A stretch of DNA of 64,000 nt from Desulfovibrio porci (GTDB lineage Bacteria > Desulfobacterota > Desulfovibrionia > Desulfovibrionales > Desulfovibrionaceae): the NCBI RefSeq assembly GCF_009696265.1, contig NZ_VUMH01000001.1, positions 372,001 through 436,000 on the forward strand, written 5' to 3'. Every line of letters begins with the position of its first letter. The first letter of the stretch is position 1. The notes beneath the pieces are model-generated. The model had not been told where the DNA came from. It saw only the letters and a program-made list of their open reading frames with translations, and did no database searches. This document shows, piece after piece, positions 1-9,371 of the stretch. Position numbers and translations under genes: made by a program.

Positions 1-1
1 G

Positions 2-721
2 TATCAGCCCAAGGTGGATATGACCAGCGGCGAGATCATCGGCAGCGAAGCCCTGGTGCGCTGGAGCCATCCCACGCGCGGGCTGCTCATGCCGGGCAGC
101 TTCATGCCGTTGTTCGAGCGTAGCGGCGCGGTGGTTCAGGTTGACCTGTATGTCTTTGAACAGGTCTGCAAGGCCCTGAGCGAGTGCGGCAAGCTGGGCC
201 TGCCCCTGCATCCGGTTTCCAGCAACTTTTCCAGCCTGCATTTCGAGCGGCCGAATTTTGCGCGTCAGCTCGCGGAGATCGCCGCCCGCTATGAGGTGCC
301 CCATCACCTGCTGGAAGTGGAAATCACCGAAAGCTCCATCATGCGCAATCCGGAATCCGCCTGCGCCCAGATCATGCAGTTGAAGGAACGGGGCTTCCTG
401 ATCGCCATTGACGATTTCGGTTCCGGCTATTCCTCACTGGGGAATATCCAGCAGATCATGGCCGACGTGCTCAAACTGGACCGCAGCTTCGTGCAGCGCA
501 ATATGCTCGGCGAACGGGAGCAGATCGTGCTCGGCAATGTCATCCGCATGGCGACGGAACTGGGCATGTCGGTTATCTGTGAAGGCGTGGAAAGCAGGGA
601 ACAGGCCAATATTCTCATCCAGCTCGGCTGCCGCAACGCGCAGGGCTTTTTCTACGCCAAGCCCATGCCCCGGCGGGAATTCGAGCAGATCCTGCGTGAT
701 GGAACCCGGCTGCCGGCATAG
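2..721 (+). CDS. EAL-domain c-di-GMP phosphodiesterase, 5' partial
   Basis: The open frame runs in from the window edge (YQPKVD precedes the first possible internal start), so the N-terminus, possibly a GGDEF or sensory part, is missing. Almost a whole EAL domain is visible. The signature EALVRW, the Asn of SSNFS, the Glu of EITES, the DDFGSGYSSL loop, LKLDRSFV, the Glu of ICEGVES and QGFFYAKPMP are all present, so the metal- and substrate-binding residues look intact and c-di-GMP hydrolysis to pGpG is plausible. It converges on the type I secretion operon, whose products are classically under c-di-GMP control. Whether it is an active enzyme or a LapD-like receptor cannot be told without the missing end. 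Confidence 0.9.
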   Translation, partial: YQPKVDMTSGEIIGSEALVRWSHPTRGLLMPGSFMPLFERSGAVVQVDLYVFEQVCKALSECGKLGLPLHPVSSNFSSLHFERPNFARQLAEIAARYEVPHHLLEVEITESSIMRNPESACAQIMQLKERGFLIAIDDFGSGYSSLGNIQQIMADVLKLDRSFVQRNMLGEREQIVLGNVIRMATELGMSVICEGVESREQANILIQLGCRNAQGFFYAKPMPRREFEQILRDGTRLPA

Positions 722-766
722 GCTCTCGCAGCCCCGGACCGCCGGGAAACGGCATCCCCATACATG

Positions 767-807
767 ACAGTCCGGCGCGAATTTTTCTGAAATCCGCGCC
801 GGACTGT
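767..807. terminator. bidirectional terminator hairpin
   Basis: A perfect 13-bp inverted repeat (767-779 with 795-807, arm ACAGTCCGGCGCG) with an A/T-rich loop sits between the convergent EAL gene and glycosyltransferase gene. It can end transcription from both sides. Confidence 0.75.
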
Positions 808-850
808 TCAACATGTTCAGTGCCCGATGCTTTCAGGTCGGAAAAGGCGA

Positions 851-2095
851 TCAGGCTGTTCCGCCGCGCGCGGCCAAGCGTTCCAGCACAAGATTTTTCA
901 GGCGTTCCACCTGCACGGCGGCGTCGTAATCCTGCCGCACGGCGCGGCGCGCTTCCTGCCCGATGAAGGCCAGGCGGGGCGCGCGGGCCGCCACGCCGGC
1001 CACAGTTTCAGCCATGGCCTGCGCATCCCAGAAATCGCACAGAAAACCGTTGATCCCGTGACGGAGCACTTCGCGTACGGGCGCGGTATCCGAACCCACC
1101 ACCAGAACGCCGCAGGCCATGGCCTCCAGAATGCCCGTGGACAAAGCATACGGGGCCGTCAGATAGACGTGCGCCGTGGAGGCCCGCAGCATCCGCCGGT
1201 ATTCGTTCAACGAACACGGCCCCAGCAGATGCACGCGGGCGCGCGCTTCGGCCGAAAGCGGCAGCGCTTCACGGCACTGGAGCAAGGCTTCCTCGTTGCG
1301 CCGCCGGGCCTCTTCTCCGGCGCGGGAAGGCCGGGTCGCGCCGGGCCAAGCCACCAGCACATGACAACCAGGCCGCAATTCCAGCAGCCGGGGCAGGCAG
1401 CGCGCGAATTGCGCGAAGCCGCGCGCCGTATCATGCAGCGGACCGGAAAAACTTATCAACTCGTCCACATCCGCAAGGTCAAGACCGCCGCCGACAAAGC
1501 CTTTCACCGGCGCGGGCGAAAAAAAAGCCGTATCCACGCCGCTGTGCAGCACACGAAGACGTTGGGCCAGAAATTCCGGATACTGATCGCGCTGCCAGTC
1601 CGAGGAAATCACCGCCAGATCCGCATCGCCCAAGGCATTGTATTCCCAGAGGTTGCGCACCCTGGCCGGGGCGAAGTCCGCCGGAGGCCGGGGCCGCCCC
1701 CGGTTGAAGAAGCAATAACTCTCCCCCTGGTTGTAAAACCAGTCCGCCTGTGCGAGGTAGAAGGCTTGGGGAAAAATGTCCCGCACATAAAAGCTGCCGC
1801 CCGCGGAAGAGGAAGCGCAGACCAGATCGGGCGCGAAGCCGTCCTTGCGCAGCCCCAGCATGGCGTTGCCGGCCCTGGCTCCGCGCCGGAAGCGGAGCAC
1901 CGCCTCCCGTTCTGCGGGATCTTCGCTGGTATGGCCGAGCGGCGGGGCCAGACGCAAGCGGCGCACGCCGGGCAGGCCTCCTTTCTGACCGGTTTCGGAA
2001 AGAAAGAGCACCGTGTTTTCCGGCTCGGCGCCAAACGCGTGGGCCAACAGGCGGAACGGGCCGGGAAAAGACCCGTGCAGGAAAAGAATACGCAT
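851..2095 (-). CDS. GT-B glycosyltransferase (GT4-like)
   Basis: A 414-residue protein with the two-Rossmann GT-B look. The N-terminal acceptor half begins MRILFLHGSFPGP. The C-terminal donor half carries PYALSTGILEAMACGVLVVGSD, with the E-x7-E type nucleotide-sugar site, followed by VREVLRHGINGFLCDF. This is typical of GT4 enzymes, which move a sugar from an NDP-sugar to a lipid or polysaccharide acceptor at the inner membrane. An AAGG ribosome site precedes the ATG. It lies 14 bp downstream of the PAS/HD gene and is the last gene of the secretion operon. A role in glycosylating surface material is inferred from position; donor and acceptor are unknown. Confidence 0.85.
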   Translation of the reverse strand: MRILFLHGSFPGPFRLLAHAFGAEPENTVLFLSETGQKGGLPGVRRLRLAPPLGHTSEDPAEREAVLRFRRGARAGNAMLGLRKDGFAPDLVCASSSAGGSFYVRDIFPQAFYLAQADWFYNQGESYCFFNRGRPRPPADFAPARVRNLWEYNALGDADLAVISSDWQRDQYPEFLAQRLRVLHSGVDTAFFSPAPVKGFVGGGLDLADVDELISFSGPLHDTARGFAQFARCLPRLLELRPGCHVLVAWPGATRPSRAGEEARRRNEEALLQCREALPLSAEARARVHLLGPCSLNEYRRMLRASTAHVYLTAPYALSTGILEAMACGVLVVGSDTAPVREVLRHGINGFLCDFWDAQAMAETVAGVAARAPRLAFIGQEARRAVRQDYDAAVQVERLKNLVLERLAARGGTA

Positions 2096-2109
2096 ACAAT
2101 CGCCTTTGT

Positions 2110-4341
2110 TTATGCCCGGACGCCGCCCTCTTCAGTTTGCGCGCCGTTTCGCTTCCTGTCGCTCGGAGATTCGCTCTCCCCGCCGTTATCACCGTCGTCA
2201 CCGCCCGCCCCGGCGCGCAGCTTTTGCAGAAAATCCCGGCCCTGCCCGGTCTGCAAAAAGCCCTGTAAGGCCCGCACCACCTGCGGATCGTACTTGCGGG
2301 GCGTCTCGTTAAGAATGGCCATGGCCTGCTCCACGGTGTGGGCCATACGGTAGGAACGCGGGCGCAACAGGGCGCAGAACGTATTGGCCACAGCCAGAAT
2401 ACGGGCGTTGAAGCAGATCTGCTCACCCTTGAGCCCTTCCGGATAGCCCGAGCCGTCCAGCCGCTCGAACATCTGGGTGATGGCCTCCAGCACGGGCAGA
2501 CCAAAATCAATACCGGTCAGGGCGTGCCGGGCGTACTCCACATGCCGCTCCAGAAGAGCCCGCTCTTCTCTGGAAAGCGCGCCGGTTTTGGTCAGCAATT
2601 CGCGGGGCAGCTGGATCATGCCGACCTGCGACAGACTGGCCGCCGTGCGCAGGGTCGCCAGGGTTTCGGCGTCATTGAGGCCCAGGCAGTAGGCCAGCGT
2701 CACGGAAAGCTGGGCCGTGAACGTGGATTGGCCGCAAAGGTAGGGGTCCACGGCTTCAATGGACCGCACGAAGGCCGCCACGGTCTGGGTGATCATGTAC
2801 TGGGCTCGCTCCTGGGCCAGCACCAGTTCGGTAATGTCGCTGTACACCGAAACCACGCCCGACATACGGCCCTTGTCATCCCGGAACGGCGAGCAGGCCG
2901 TGAGAAAATGACGCGTCCGCCCGTCCACGGGCAGGGCCTCGGTAAAGCTGGCCATATCCTCGGTCTGGTGCACGGTCAGGGTATGCGTCACCAGACTGCG
3001 GGCCAGATCCGGCGGCAGCTGGATGTACGGCAGACCGCGCAGTTGATCCACGCTCAGACCGGCCATCCGGGCGTAGCTCTGATTGACGTAGTAGATCACC
3101 CCGCTCAGATCATTGAGTACAATGCCCGCCGACAGGGCGGAGTTGACCCCGTCCATGATCTGTTTCTGCTGGTTAACCACCAGGTAGAGACGGCGCATCT
3201 GGTCGGCCACGGCGCGTTCATGCCGCCCCACCAGCCACCACCACAGAGCCACCAGCACAATGCCGGCCAGGGTCGTGACCAGTACGGCGGCCAGAAGCAC
3301 GTTTTTGCGGAAGCCCGCGTACTGGGCTTCCGCCTGGGCCGCGTCCACGCTCTGCATTACCAGCCAGGGCATGCCGGGCACGGGCAGAGCCAGGGTATAG
3401 GCCCGCACCTCCCGGCCGCCGGTCGCGGGCTCGTCGCGCAGGGCCAGCGGCAGGCGGCCGCCGTCCAGTCGCCAGCCGGGCAGATCAAGCGTGCCGGAAC
3501 GCGCCGCAGGATTGATGAGCTGCACGTCCTGCCCCCGGCTCTGAAGAATGCCGGAATTGAACATGCCGCCGGCGTCGGTGCGGGTAATGGCCTTGGCCAC
3601 GGGCAGCACATTGTAGGTAGCCACCAGAATGGAAACCACCCGTTTGCCCGAGCTGTCCACATAGAGAGGCGCGAACAGCGGAAAGGCCATATCCATGACC
3701 AGTTCGCCGTCCTGACGGCGCACCGGCAGCATGACGGGCCGCCCGCTCTCCAGCACGGCGGCCAGAAAGGCCCGCTGCTCTTCGCTGAACTGCGCCGCGG
3801 CGGCCGGGGCCAGATAGACCTCAAGCCTCGTGTTCAGCAGATACGCGCCCCAGAGGCTGTTTTTTTCGACAAAATCGCGCAGTTGTCTGCGCATCATGGG
3901 TAGCCGGGGAGCCAGATTATCCAGAGGGTCAATCGTGTCGGCTTCCGCCGGATCTCCCGGCATTCCCGGCGCAAAGCCCGGCAGCGCTTCCGGCGGCGGA
4001 GGAACGTCCTCTTCCGTCTGGAGGGCCAACTCCCGCAGCTTTTCCGCCGGAATTCCGGAGGCGTCCGCCTCCGCGGCGAACAGGCGCAGCAGATCCAGGC
4101 CCACAAAGGCTTCCACCTGGCCCTTGAGCGTGCCGGACCAGACCGTCAGCAGGGCCACCTTGTTGCCCGCCTGGGTACTCATGTTTTGTTCCATCTCCCG
4201 CAACAGCCGCGCCCGGGAACTCTGCAGAACCCAGTGCGACGCCACGGCCACGGACACCGCCACCAGTGCCAGCAGCGCCAGCATGATCAGCGCCGTGCGC
4301 CGTTTGCGGCGCGAGCTTTGAGCTGTGGAATCCTGTGCCAT
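2110..4341 (-). CDS. Membrane PAS sensor with degenerate HD-GYP domain
   Basis: A 743-residue transmembrane sensor. A first membrane segment lies at about residues 18-40, followed by a large periplasmic Cache-like region, a second membrane segment (VLLAAVLVTTLAGIVLVALW) near residue 350, a PAS domain (about 395-505), and a C-terminal HD-GYP-like domain. That domain keeps the fold and DGSGYPEGLKG, but the HD doublet reads SQ (SLSQVGMIQLP) and the usual HHE motif reads MFERLDG. Most metal ligands are therefore missing and phosphodiesterase activity is doubtful; a signal-relay or c-di-GMP-binding role is more likely. It follows hlyD by 22 bp in the type I secretion operon and has an AAGGA ribosome site. 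Confidence 0.85.
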   Translation of the reverse strand: MAQDSTAQSSRRKRRTALIMLALLALVAVSVAVASHWVLQSSRARLLREMEQNMSTQAGNKVALLTVWSGTLKGQVEAFVGLDLLRLFAAEADASGIPAEKLRELALQTEEDVPPPPEALPGFAPGMPGDPAEADTIDPLDNLAPRLPMMRRQLRDFVEKNSLWGAYLLNTRLEVYLAPAAAAQFSEEQRAFLAAVLESGRPVMLPVRRQDGELVMDMAFPLFAPLYVDSSGKRVVSILVATYNVLPVAKAITRTDAGGMFNSGILQSRGQDVQLINPAARSGTLDLPGWRLDGGRLPLALRDEPATGGREVRAYTLALPVPGMPWLVMQSVDAAQAEAQYAGFRKNVLLAAVLVTTLAGIVLVALWWWLVGRHERAVADQMRRLYLVVNQQKQIMDGVNSALSAGIVLNDLSGVIYYVNQSYARMAGLSVDQLRGLPYIQLPPDLARSLVTHTLTVHQTEDMASFTEALPVDGRTRHFLTACSPFRDDKGRMSGVVSVYSDITELVLAQERAQYMITQTVAAFVRSIEAVDPYLCGQSTFTAQLSVTLAYCLGLNDAETLATLRTAASLSQVGMIQLPRELLTKTGALSREERALLERHVEYARHALTGIDFGLPVLEAITQMFERLDGSGYPEGLKGEQICFNARILAVANTFCALLRPRSYRMAHTVEQAMAILNETPRKYDPQVVRALQGFLQTGQGRDFLQKLRAGAGGDDGDNGGESESPSDRKRNGAQTEEGGVRA

Positions 4342-4363
4342 GATAATTTCCTTACGTAATGAC

Positions 4364-6457
4364 TCAACGCTCCCGCAGGGCGTTCTGTTTGGCTTTCAGA
4401 ATGGGCTTGAGCAGATAGTCGAGCACCGTTTTCTTGCCGATCAGAATATCCGCGGTCACGATCATGCCGGGAATAATGGGCAGCACTTCATTGTGGTAGG
4501 TGATGGCCGTTTTTTGCGTGCGCACCTTGACCAGATAATGATAGTTGCCCTTCTTGTCTTCAATGGTGTCGGCGCTGATGGACTCCAGTTTGCCCTCCAG
4601 GCCCCCGTAGATGGAAAAATCATAAGCTGAAACCTTGACCATCACATCCTGGCCGGGCCGCAGGAAGGCCACGTCCTTGGGGCTTACCTTGGCTTCCACC
4701 AGCAGAGTGTCGTCCAGGGGCACGATATCCATGATGGGTTCGCCGGGCTTGACCACGCCGCCCACGGTATTGATGTAGATCTGCTTCACCGTGCCGCGCA
4801 CCGGGGTGCGCAGCTCCGTGCGCGTCACGCGGTCGCTGCCCGCGGAGAGGGTTTCGCGCAGGGAGTTCAGCTCCAGACGGCGCTTGTTGATTTCCTCGGT
4901 GATGGCCGCATTCTGCTCCGCCCTGCGTGAGGCGATGCGTTGCCGCGATTCATCGGCGGCGGCCTGCGCTTTGGGGATGCTGGCGGCCAGCATGTCGATC
5001 TGCCCCTGAAGCTCCACCACTTTCTGTTGCAGGCCCAGATATTCCATGCGCGAAAAATTGTTGCGCTGCACCAGGGCATAGGCCGTATCGCGCTGCTCAA
5101 TGGACAGGGCCAGACTGCGATCCAGCTGGGTCTTGCGCGCGGCCTGCTCTTCCACGTCGCGTCGCCGCTGCTCATACTGGGACTTGAGCACCTCGATTTC
5201 GGCATTGAGCTGGTTCTGACGAGACTGCCAGGCGTTTTCCTGGTCGCGGATGATCTGCCGGGCGCGGGCCAGGGTGCTGTCATCCACCGCATGGCCGATG
5301 AGTTTGGCGGCCCAGCCCCGAAGATCCTCGGGAAAAACAGGACGCTGGTCCTTGAGTTCCGCTTCCAGACGGATGATGGCCAGGCTGTTTTCCATGGCCT
5401 TGTTCACGGCGTCTCGGTAGGAGGATTCGGCCAGTTCGTTATCCAGTTGGGCCAGCACGTCGCCCTTCTCCACAATCTGGCCTTCGTGCACCTGCACGGA
5501 GCGCAGGATGCCGCCCTCCAAGTTCTGAATGGTCTGGGTGCGCTGCGAACCCACCACTTGGCCTTCGGCGTGGGTTACCTCGTCAATCTTGGCAAAGGCC
5601 GCCCAGATCAGCAGGCAGACAAACATCACGGCCACGGTGACCGACAGGGCGCGTACCCCGAAACGGGGCCGCCGGGCCAGAGCGGCATCCACTTCGCTGG
5701 CGAACTGGATATCGTCCGGGGTGAGGCCGTGCAAGGGCGCGTCCATAGCCGCGAACAAACCCGGATTGGCGCCGGGAGCCGGACCAGAGGCAGGTCCGCC
5801 GGGCCCGCTGTCTCCCATGGGTCCGTTGCCTTCACCGTCCTTGCCTCTGTTGCGCACAAGGTCGCGGATGGACTGGATCAGGCCGCGGTCCGGCTTCTGC
5901 TCGGACTCGTCCCCCACAAACAGTGCCCGCAAAAAGGCCAGCGCCCCACTCTTTACCGTTCCTTCCGGCGAATCCTTGCCGTCGCCGCCCAGAGGCATGG
6001 CCGCAAGCTCGTCCATCGGCGGCAGCATGGCCTCCGGCATGGGCGGCACACCCAAGGGGAAGCCGTTTTCAGCGGCCGCTTTCGAAGACATGCCGGAATC
6101 CGGGGAAGCGCCGCGCGGCGCGCCGGGCATCAACGGCATGGAATCCGTCAGTTTTTGTGGAATATCGCCTTCAGGCACATCCAACGGCGCTTCCGGCACG
6201 GAAGCGCCCGGCCGCGGAACCCAGGCCTGAGGGCCGGGTTCCGCGGCCGGGGATTTTTCCCCTTTCCAGGCGGCAAGATCCGTGGCGCGCGCGGCGCGCT
6301 CGTCCAGCATGGCGGCAAAAGGCGTCGCAACGTCCGGGGCGTGGGCCGCTCCGGGCATGGCGGGCATGTCCCCGCCGGGACGCGCTTCCGTTTGCCGGGA
6401 CCGGTCTTCGTTCACCGTGGACGCCGGAGCGTTGTTTTTATCGAAACTCAGCGGCAT
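4364..6457 (-). CDS. HlyD-family periplasmic adaptor of type I secretion
   Basis: A 697-residue membrane fusion protein linking the inner-membrane ABC exporter to TolC. One membrane segment (SVTVAVMFVCLLIWAAFAKI) lies near residue 275, followed by the lipoyl halves (GGILRSVQVHEGQIVEKGD), a long coiled-coil hairpin, and the beta-barrel ending HNEVLPIIPGMIVTADILIG. The start chosen is the ATG at 6457, just 1 bp after the ABC gene's stop, with a GGAG site; a longer reading frame would overlap the exporter. The cytoplasmic N-terminus is about 260 residues, rich in Pro, Gly and Ala and probably disordered, which is far longer than the short tail usual in HlyD proteins. Confidence 0.93.
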   Translation of the reverse strand: MPLSFDKNNAPASTVNEDRSRQTEARPGGDMPAMPGAAHAPDVATPFAAMLDERAARATDLAAWKGEKSPAAEPGPQAWVPRPGASVPEAPLDVPEGDIPQKLTDSMPLMPGAPRGASPDSGMSSKAAAENGFPLGVPPMPEAMLPPMDELAAMPLGGDGKDSPEGTVKSGALAFLRALFVGDESEQKPDRGLIQSIRDLVRNRGKDGEGNGPMGDSGPGGPASGPAPGANPGLFAAMDAPLHGLTPDDIQFASEVDAALARRPRFGVRALSVTVAVMFVCLLIWAAFAKIDEVTHAEGQVVGSQRTQTIQNLEGGILRSVQVHEGQIVEKGDVLAQLDNELAESSYRDAVNKAMENSLAIIRLEAELKDQRPVFPEDLRGWAAKLIGHAVDDSTLARARQIIRDQENAWQSRQNQLNAEIEVLKSQYEQRRRDVEEQAARKTQLDRSLALSIEQRDTAYALVQRNNFSRMEYLGLQQKVVELQGQIDMLAASIPKAQAAADESRQRIASRRAEQNAAITEEINKRRLELNSLRETLSAGSDRVTRTELRTPVRGTVKQIYINTVGGVVKPGEPIMDIVPLDDTLLVEAKVSPKDVAFLRPGQDVMVKVSAYDFSIYGGLEGKLESISADTIEDKKGNYHYLVKVRTQKTAITYHNEVLPIIPGMIVTADILIGKKTVLDYLLKPILKAKQNALRER

Positions 6458-6458
6458 T

Positions 6459-9062
6459 TCAGTTCTCCACCGGCTGCGGACGCTCCGGCCGTTGCTCACC
6501 GCCGGCGACGTTCATACTTTGTCTGGAGCGCTCGCGCAGACGCTGGAGCACCATGTCGCGCGGGCCGTCCAGCTTGATCTGGCCGTTTTCCATGACAATC
6601 AGCCGCTCCACAATGCGCAGCATGGACAAGCGGTGGGTGACCAGCACCACGGTGCGTCCGTCCATAACGGTTTGCAGGCGCTTTTGCAGCATCAGTTCGG
6701 AATCCGTGTCCATATTGCTGGTGGGTTCGTCCAGAATCAGCACTTCCGGGTCGCGCACCAGGGCGCGGGCCAGAGCCACGGACTGACGCTGCCCGCCGGA
6801 CAGGGCCTTGCCCTGTTCGCCCACCTGGGCCGCGAAGCCCGCCGGATTGTTGCGCAAAAAGTCCGTTACGCCGGCCAGCGCCGCAGCGCGCAGAATCAGG
6901 TGATCGTTGATGGAGGGATCGCCCAGGGCGATATTGTCCCGTACGCTGCCGTAAAAGAGCACCACATCCTGCGGCAGCACGCCCACCCTGCCCCGCAGGT
7001 CCGAGCTGGGAATCTGGCGGATGTCCACATCTCCGAATTTCACAGCGCCGTCCTTGGGCTGATAAAGGCCGATCAGCAGTTTGGACAGCGTGCTCTTGCC
7101 CGAACCCATGGGGCCGATGACTCCCACCCGCTCGCCGGGCTTGATGTGCAGGGAGACGCGGTCCAGCGCAAGGCGCTCAGAGCGGGGATAGGCGAAGGAG
7201 ACGTTCTCCATGGTAAAGGAGGGCCGCAGCATGCCGAAATCCATACAGGTGCGCTCGGACTGGTTTTCCGAGGGCAGTTCCATGAGCATGTCCAGAGCCT
7301 TGAGGGTCACGTGCGAATTCTGCATGCGGGTGAGCAGCGAGGCCATCTGAAGCAACGGAGCCATGGTCCGGCCCACCAGGATGTTGCAGCCGATGAGCGC
7401 GCCCATGGTCATGGAGCCGTCGGTGATCCGGTACACGCCCCAGACGATCATGGCCACGGTGACGAACTGCGTGATGAGCATGGAGGCCGTGATGGCCAGG
7501 TTATTATACTTGCGGGCCTCGCTGGTGGATTTGGCCGAAAGGCCCACCACCGACTCCCAGAGCCGCTGCATGCGGCTTTCCGCCATGCAGGACTTGAGGG
7601 TCTCCAGACCCCCCACGATTTCCACCAGCAGCGCGTTTTTCTGCATGTTCTGCTTGTAGCTGGCCTCCGCGCACTGGCGGGAACGGTGCTGCAGCAGCAG
7701 GCCCACGCCCAGCAGCAGGGGAATGGCCCCGATGGGCAGAAAGACCAGCGGGCCGCCGATAAAGCCGATCAGGAGCAGAAAGATCACCAGAAACGGCAGG
7801 TCGATACAGGCCAGCAGGCTGGACGAGCTGAAGAATTCACGCAATTGCTCGAATTCCCGCAGATTGTTGACCATGGCCCCGGTGGATTCCGGTTTGGCGT
7901 CCAGACGCATGGAAAGCACCTTGTCCACCAAGCTGCTGGAGAGCACGATATCCGCGTTGCGTCCGGCCACGTCCACAAAATGGGTGCGCAGGGATGAAAG
8001 CAGGAAGTTGAACAGATAGATGATCATAATGCCCACGGCCAGCACCCAGAGCGTCTCCGTGGCGTTGTTGGGCACCACGCGGTCGTAGACGTTCATCACG
8101 AACAGGGGACTGGCCACGGCGATGAGGTTGATGACTACGCTGGCCAGGGCCACGTGGCGGTAAATGGGCGCATAGTAGCGCAGCACGTCCCAGAACCAGC
8201 GTTTGCCCTTGGACAGGGTCAGCTTTTCCGCGCGCTCGTCGGGAGCGGCTTGTACGGCCGCGAACAGGGCATAGCCGGAGTAATCCTCTTTGAGCACGGC
8301 CAGGGGCACGCTTTGCGCGCTGTCGCTGATTTCGGGAAAGATCACTTCCGCCGTGTCGCCGCGCAAGGCCGTGAGCACGCAGGAACGGTCCTTGGTGAGC
8401 AGAAGAATGCAGGGCAGCACCAGAGCCGGAATGTCCTCCAGTACGGGACGGAAGGCGATGCGGCCCGAAAGTCCGGCCTTGCGCGCCGCACGCAGACAGG
8501 CCTGGGGCGTCACCCTGCTGCCGGTGAGCCCGGACATCAGAAATTGCGGCGACACCGCCTTGCCCCGCAGACGCAGCAGTACGGACAGACTGCGCAGCAG
8601 ACCGGGCATGAAATCCACGTCCGAAGGCCGCAACGGCCCCATGGCTTTACCCCGGGCCGGAGCAGGCGCGCCGTTTTGAGCGTCCGGATCGCCGCCGGAA
8701 GTTTGAGAAGGCGGCGGGGCGGCATCCTCCGCCGACGCGTGCCGCGGGTCCTGGCCGGAGGATGCGGTCCGGCCGGATTGCGGAGCCGGGTCGGCATCAT
8801 CTGTCAAAAGGGTGGCGGTATGGGACGCGGCCGGGGAGGTTTTGGGCGCTTCTTCGGACACAGGAGCGGTTTTGCCCGTTCCGGCGGCATGCGGCCGCAG
8901 GGCGGAGGCCACGCTGCCCGTAACTGTGGCGACCTGCGTCGCGGAGGCTTGCCCGTCCTCATGCGCAGTGCCGGTGGCGTCGACCGGCCTGGCCTGTTCT
9001 TCAGAACCGCCGAGAACGGCGGCAGACATCTGCCCGGAATGTGTCGTAGTGGGCTTATCCAT
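6459..9062 (-). CDS. Type I secretion ABC exporter with C39-like domain
   Basis: An 867-residue permease-ATPase of the LapB/RtxB type. In order: a low-complexity N-terminus (about 140 residues, Ala/Thr/Pro-rich), a C39-peptidase-like domain that lacks the catalytic Cys and so should only bind substrate, a transmembrane region of about six helices, and an ABC domain with Walker A GPMGSGKST, signature LSGGQRQSVALARAL and Walker B VLILDEPTSNMD. The start at 9062 has a GGA-type site and removes an unsupported 67-codon extension. A non-proteolytic C39-like domain usually goes with RTX proteins secreted with an uncleaved C-terminal signal. In D. vulgaris the related exporter is, as I recall, needed for biofilm formation. 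No RTX substrate gene is in the window. Confidence 0.93.
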   Translation of the reverse strand: MDKPTTTHSGQMSAAVLGGSEEQARPVDATGTAHEDGQASATQVATVTGSVASALRPHAAGTGKTAPVSEEAPKTSPAASHTATLLTDDADPAPQSGRTASSGQDPRHASAEDAAPPPSQTSGGDPDAQNGAPAPARGKAMGPLRPSDVDFMPGLLRSLSVLLRLRGKAVSPQFLMSGLTGSRVTPQACLRAARKAGLSGRIAFRPVLEDIPALVLPCILLLTKDRSCVLTALRGDTAEVIFPEISDSAQSVPLAVLKEDYSGYALFAAVQAAPDERAEKLTLSKGKRWFWDVLRYYAPIYRHVALASVVINLIAVASPLFVMNVYDRVVPNNATETLWVLAVGIMIIYLFNFLLSSLRTHFVDVAGRNADIVLSSSLVDKVLSMRLDAKPESTGAMVNNLREFEQLREFFSSSSLLACIDLPFLVIFLLLIGFIGGPLVFLPIGAIPLLLGVGLLLQHRSRQCAEASYKQNMQKNALLVEIVGGLETLKSCMAESRMQRLWESVVGLSAKSTSEARKYNNLAITASMLITQFVTVAMIVWGVYRITDGSMTMGALIGCNILVGRTMAPLLQMASLLTRMQNSHVTLKALDMLMELPSENQSERTCMDFGMLRPSFTMENVSFAYPRSERLALDRVSLHIKPGERVGVIGPMGSGKSTLSKLLIGLYQPKDGAVKFGDVDIRQIPSSDLRGRVGVLPQDVVLFYGSVRDNIALGDPSINDHLILRAAALAGVTDFLRNNPAGFAAQVGEQGKALSGGQRQSVALARALVRDPEVLILDEPTSNMDTDSELMLQKRLQTVMDGRTVVLVTHRLSMLRIVERLIVMENGQIKLDGPRDMVLQRLRERSRQSMNVAGGEQRPERPQPVEN

Positions 9063-9332
9063 GATTTTTCCGTTGCTGTGTGGCAAAAGCCGACAGTTTT
9101 TCGCGGGCGGTGAAAAAACCGCCGTTAACCGTGTCCCGGAGCCAAAGACCTCCGCGTCGGATAATGCTGATTCCGTCGATGATGCCGTCAACCGCCCCGG
9201 CGGCCTGAACGCCGGAGAGAAGTCAAGGGAGATGAGAGTATCCCAAGGGAGAAGGCGGCACAAGCGCCTCCCGCCGTGCGCGCCGCCAACGGGACGGCCC
9301 GGCGGAAGCCGGGACGTGTGCCGCAGAAACCG

Positions 9333-9366
9333 GATTCAGCCCGGCGCTGGCACGCCGGGCTGAATC
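9333..9366 (-). terminator. hairpin after tolC-like gene
   Basis: A perfect 14-bp inverted repeat (9333-9346 with 9353-9366, arm GATTCAGCCCGGCG, 6-base loop) starts 6 bp past the TolC stop on the minus strand. The T-run after it is weak, so it may be a partial terminator or an RNA-stabilising stem that sets the ratio of TolC to the exporter genes. Confidence 0.6.
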
Positions 9367-9371
9367 CCCTC

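Noticed and set aside
827..2353. 508-codon plus-strand ORF and similar long ORFs opposite real genes (2338-3903, 4940-6577, 6282-7997, 9276-10640, 13326-14696, 14841-15914, 55397-56923 and 56838-58931 minus)
   Set aside because: These are antisense shadows in GC-rich DNA; compositions are biased to Arg, Gly, His or Gln and no domain is recognisable, while the opposite strand carries clear gene families.
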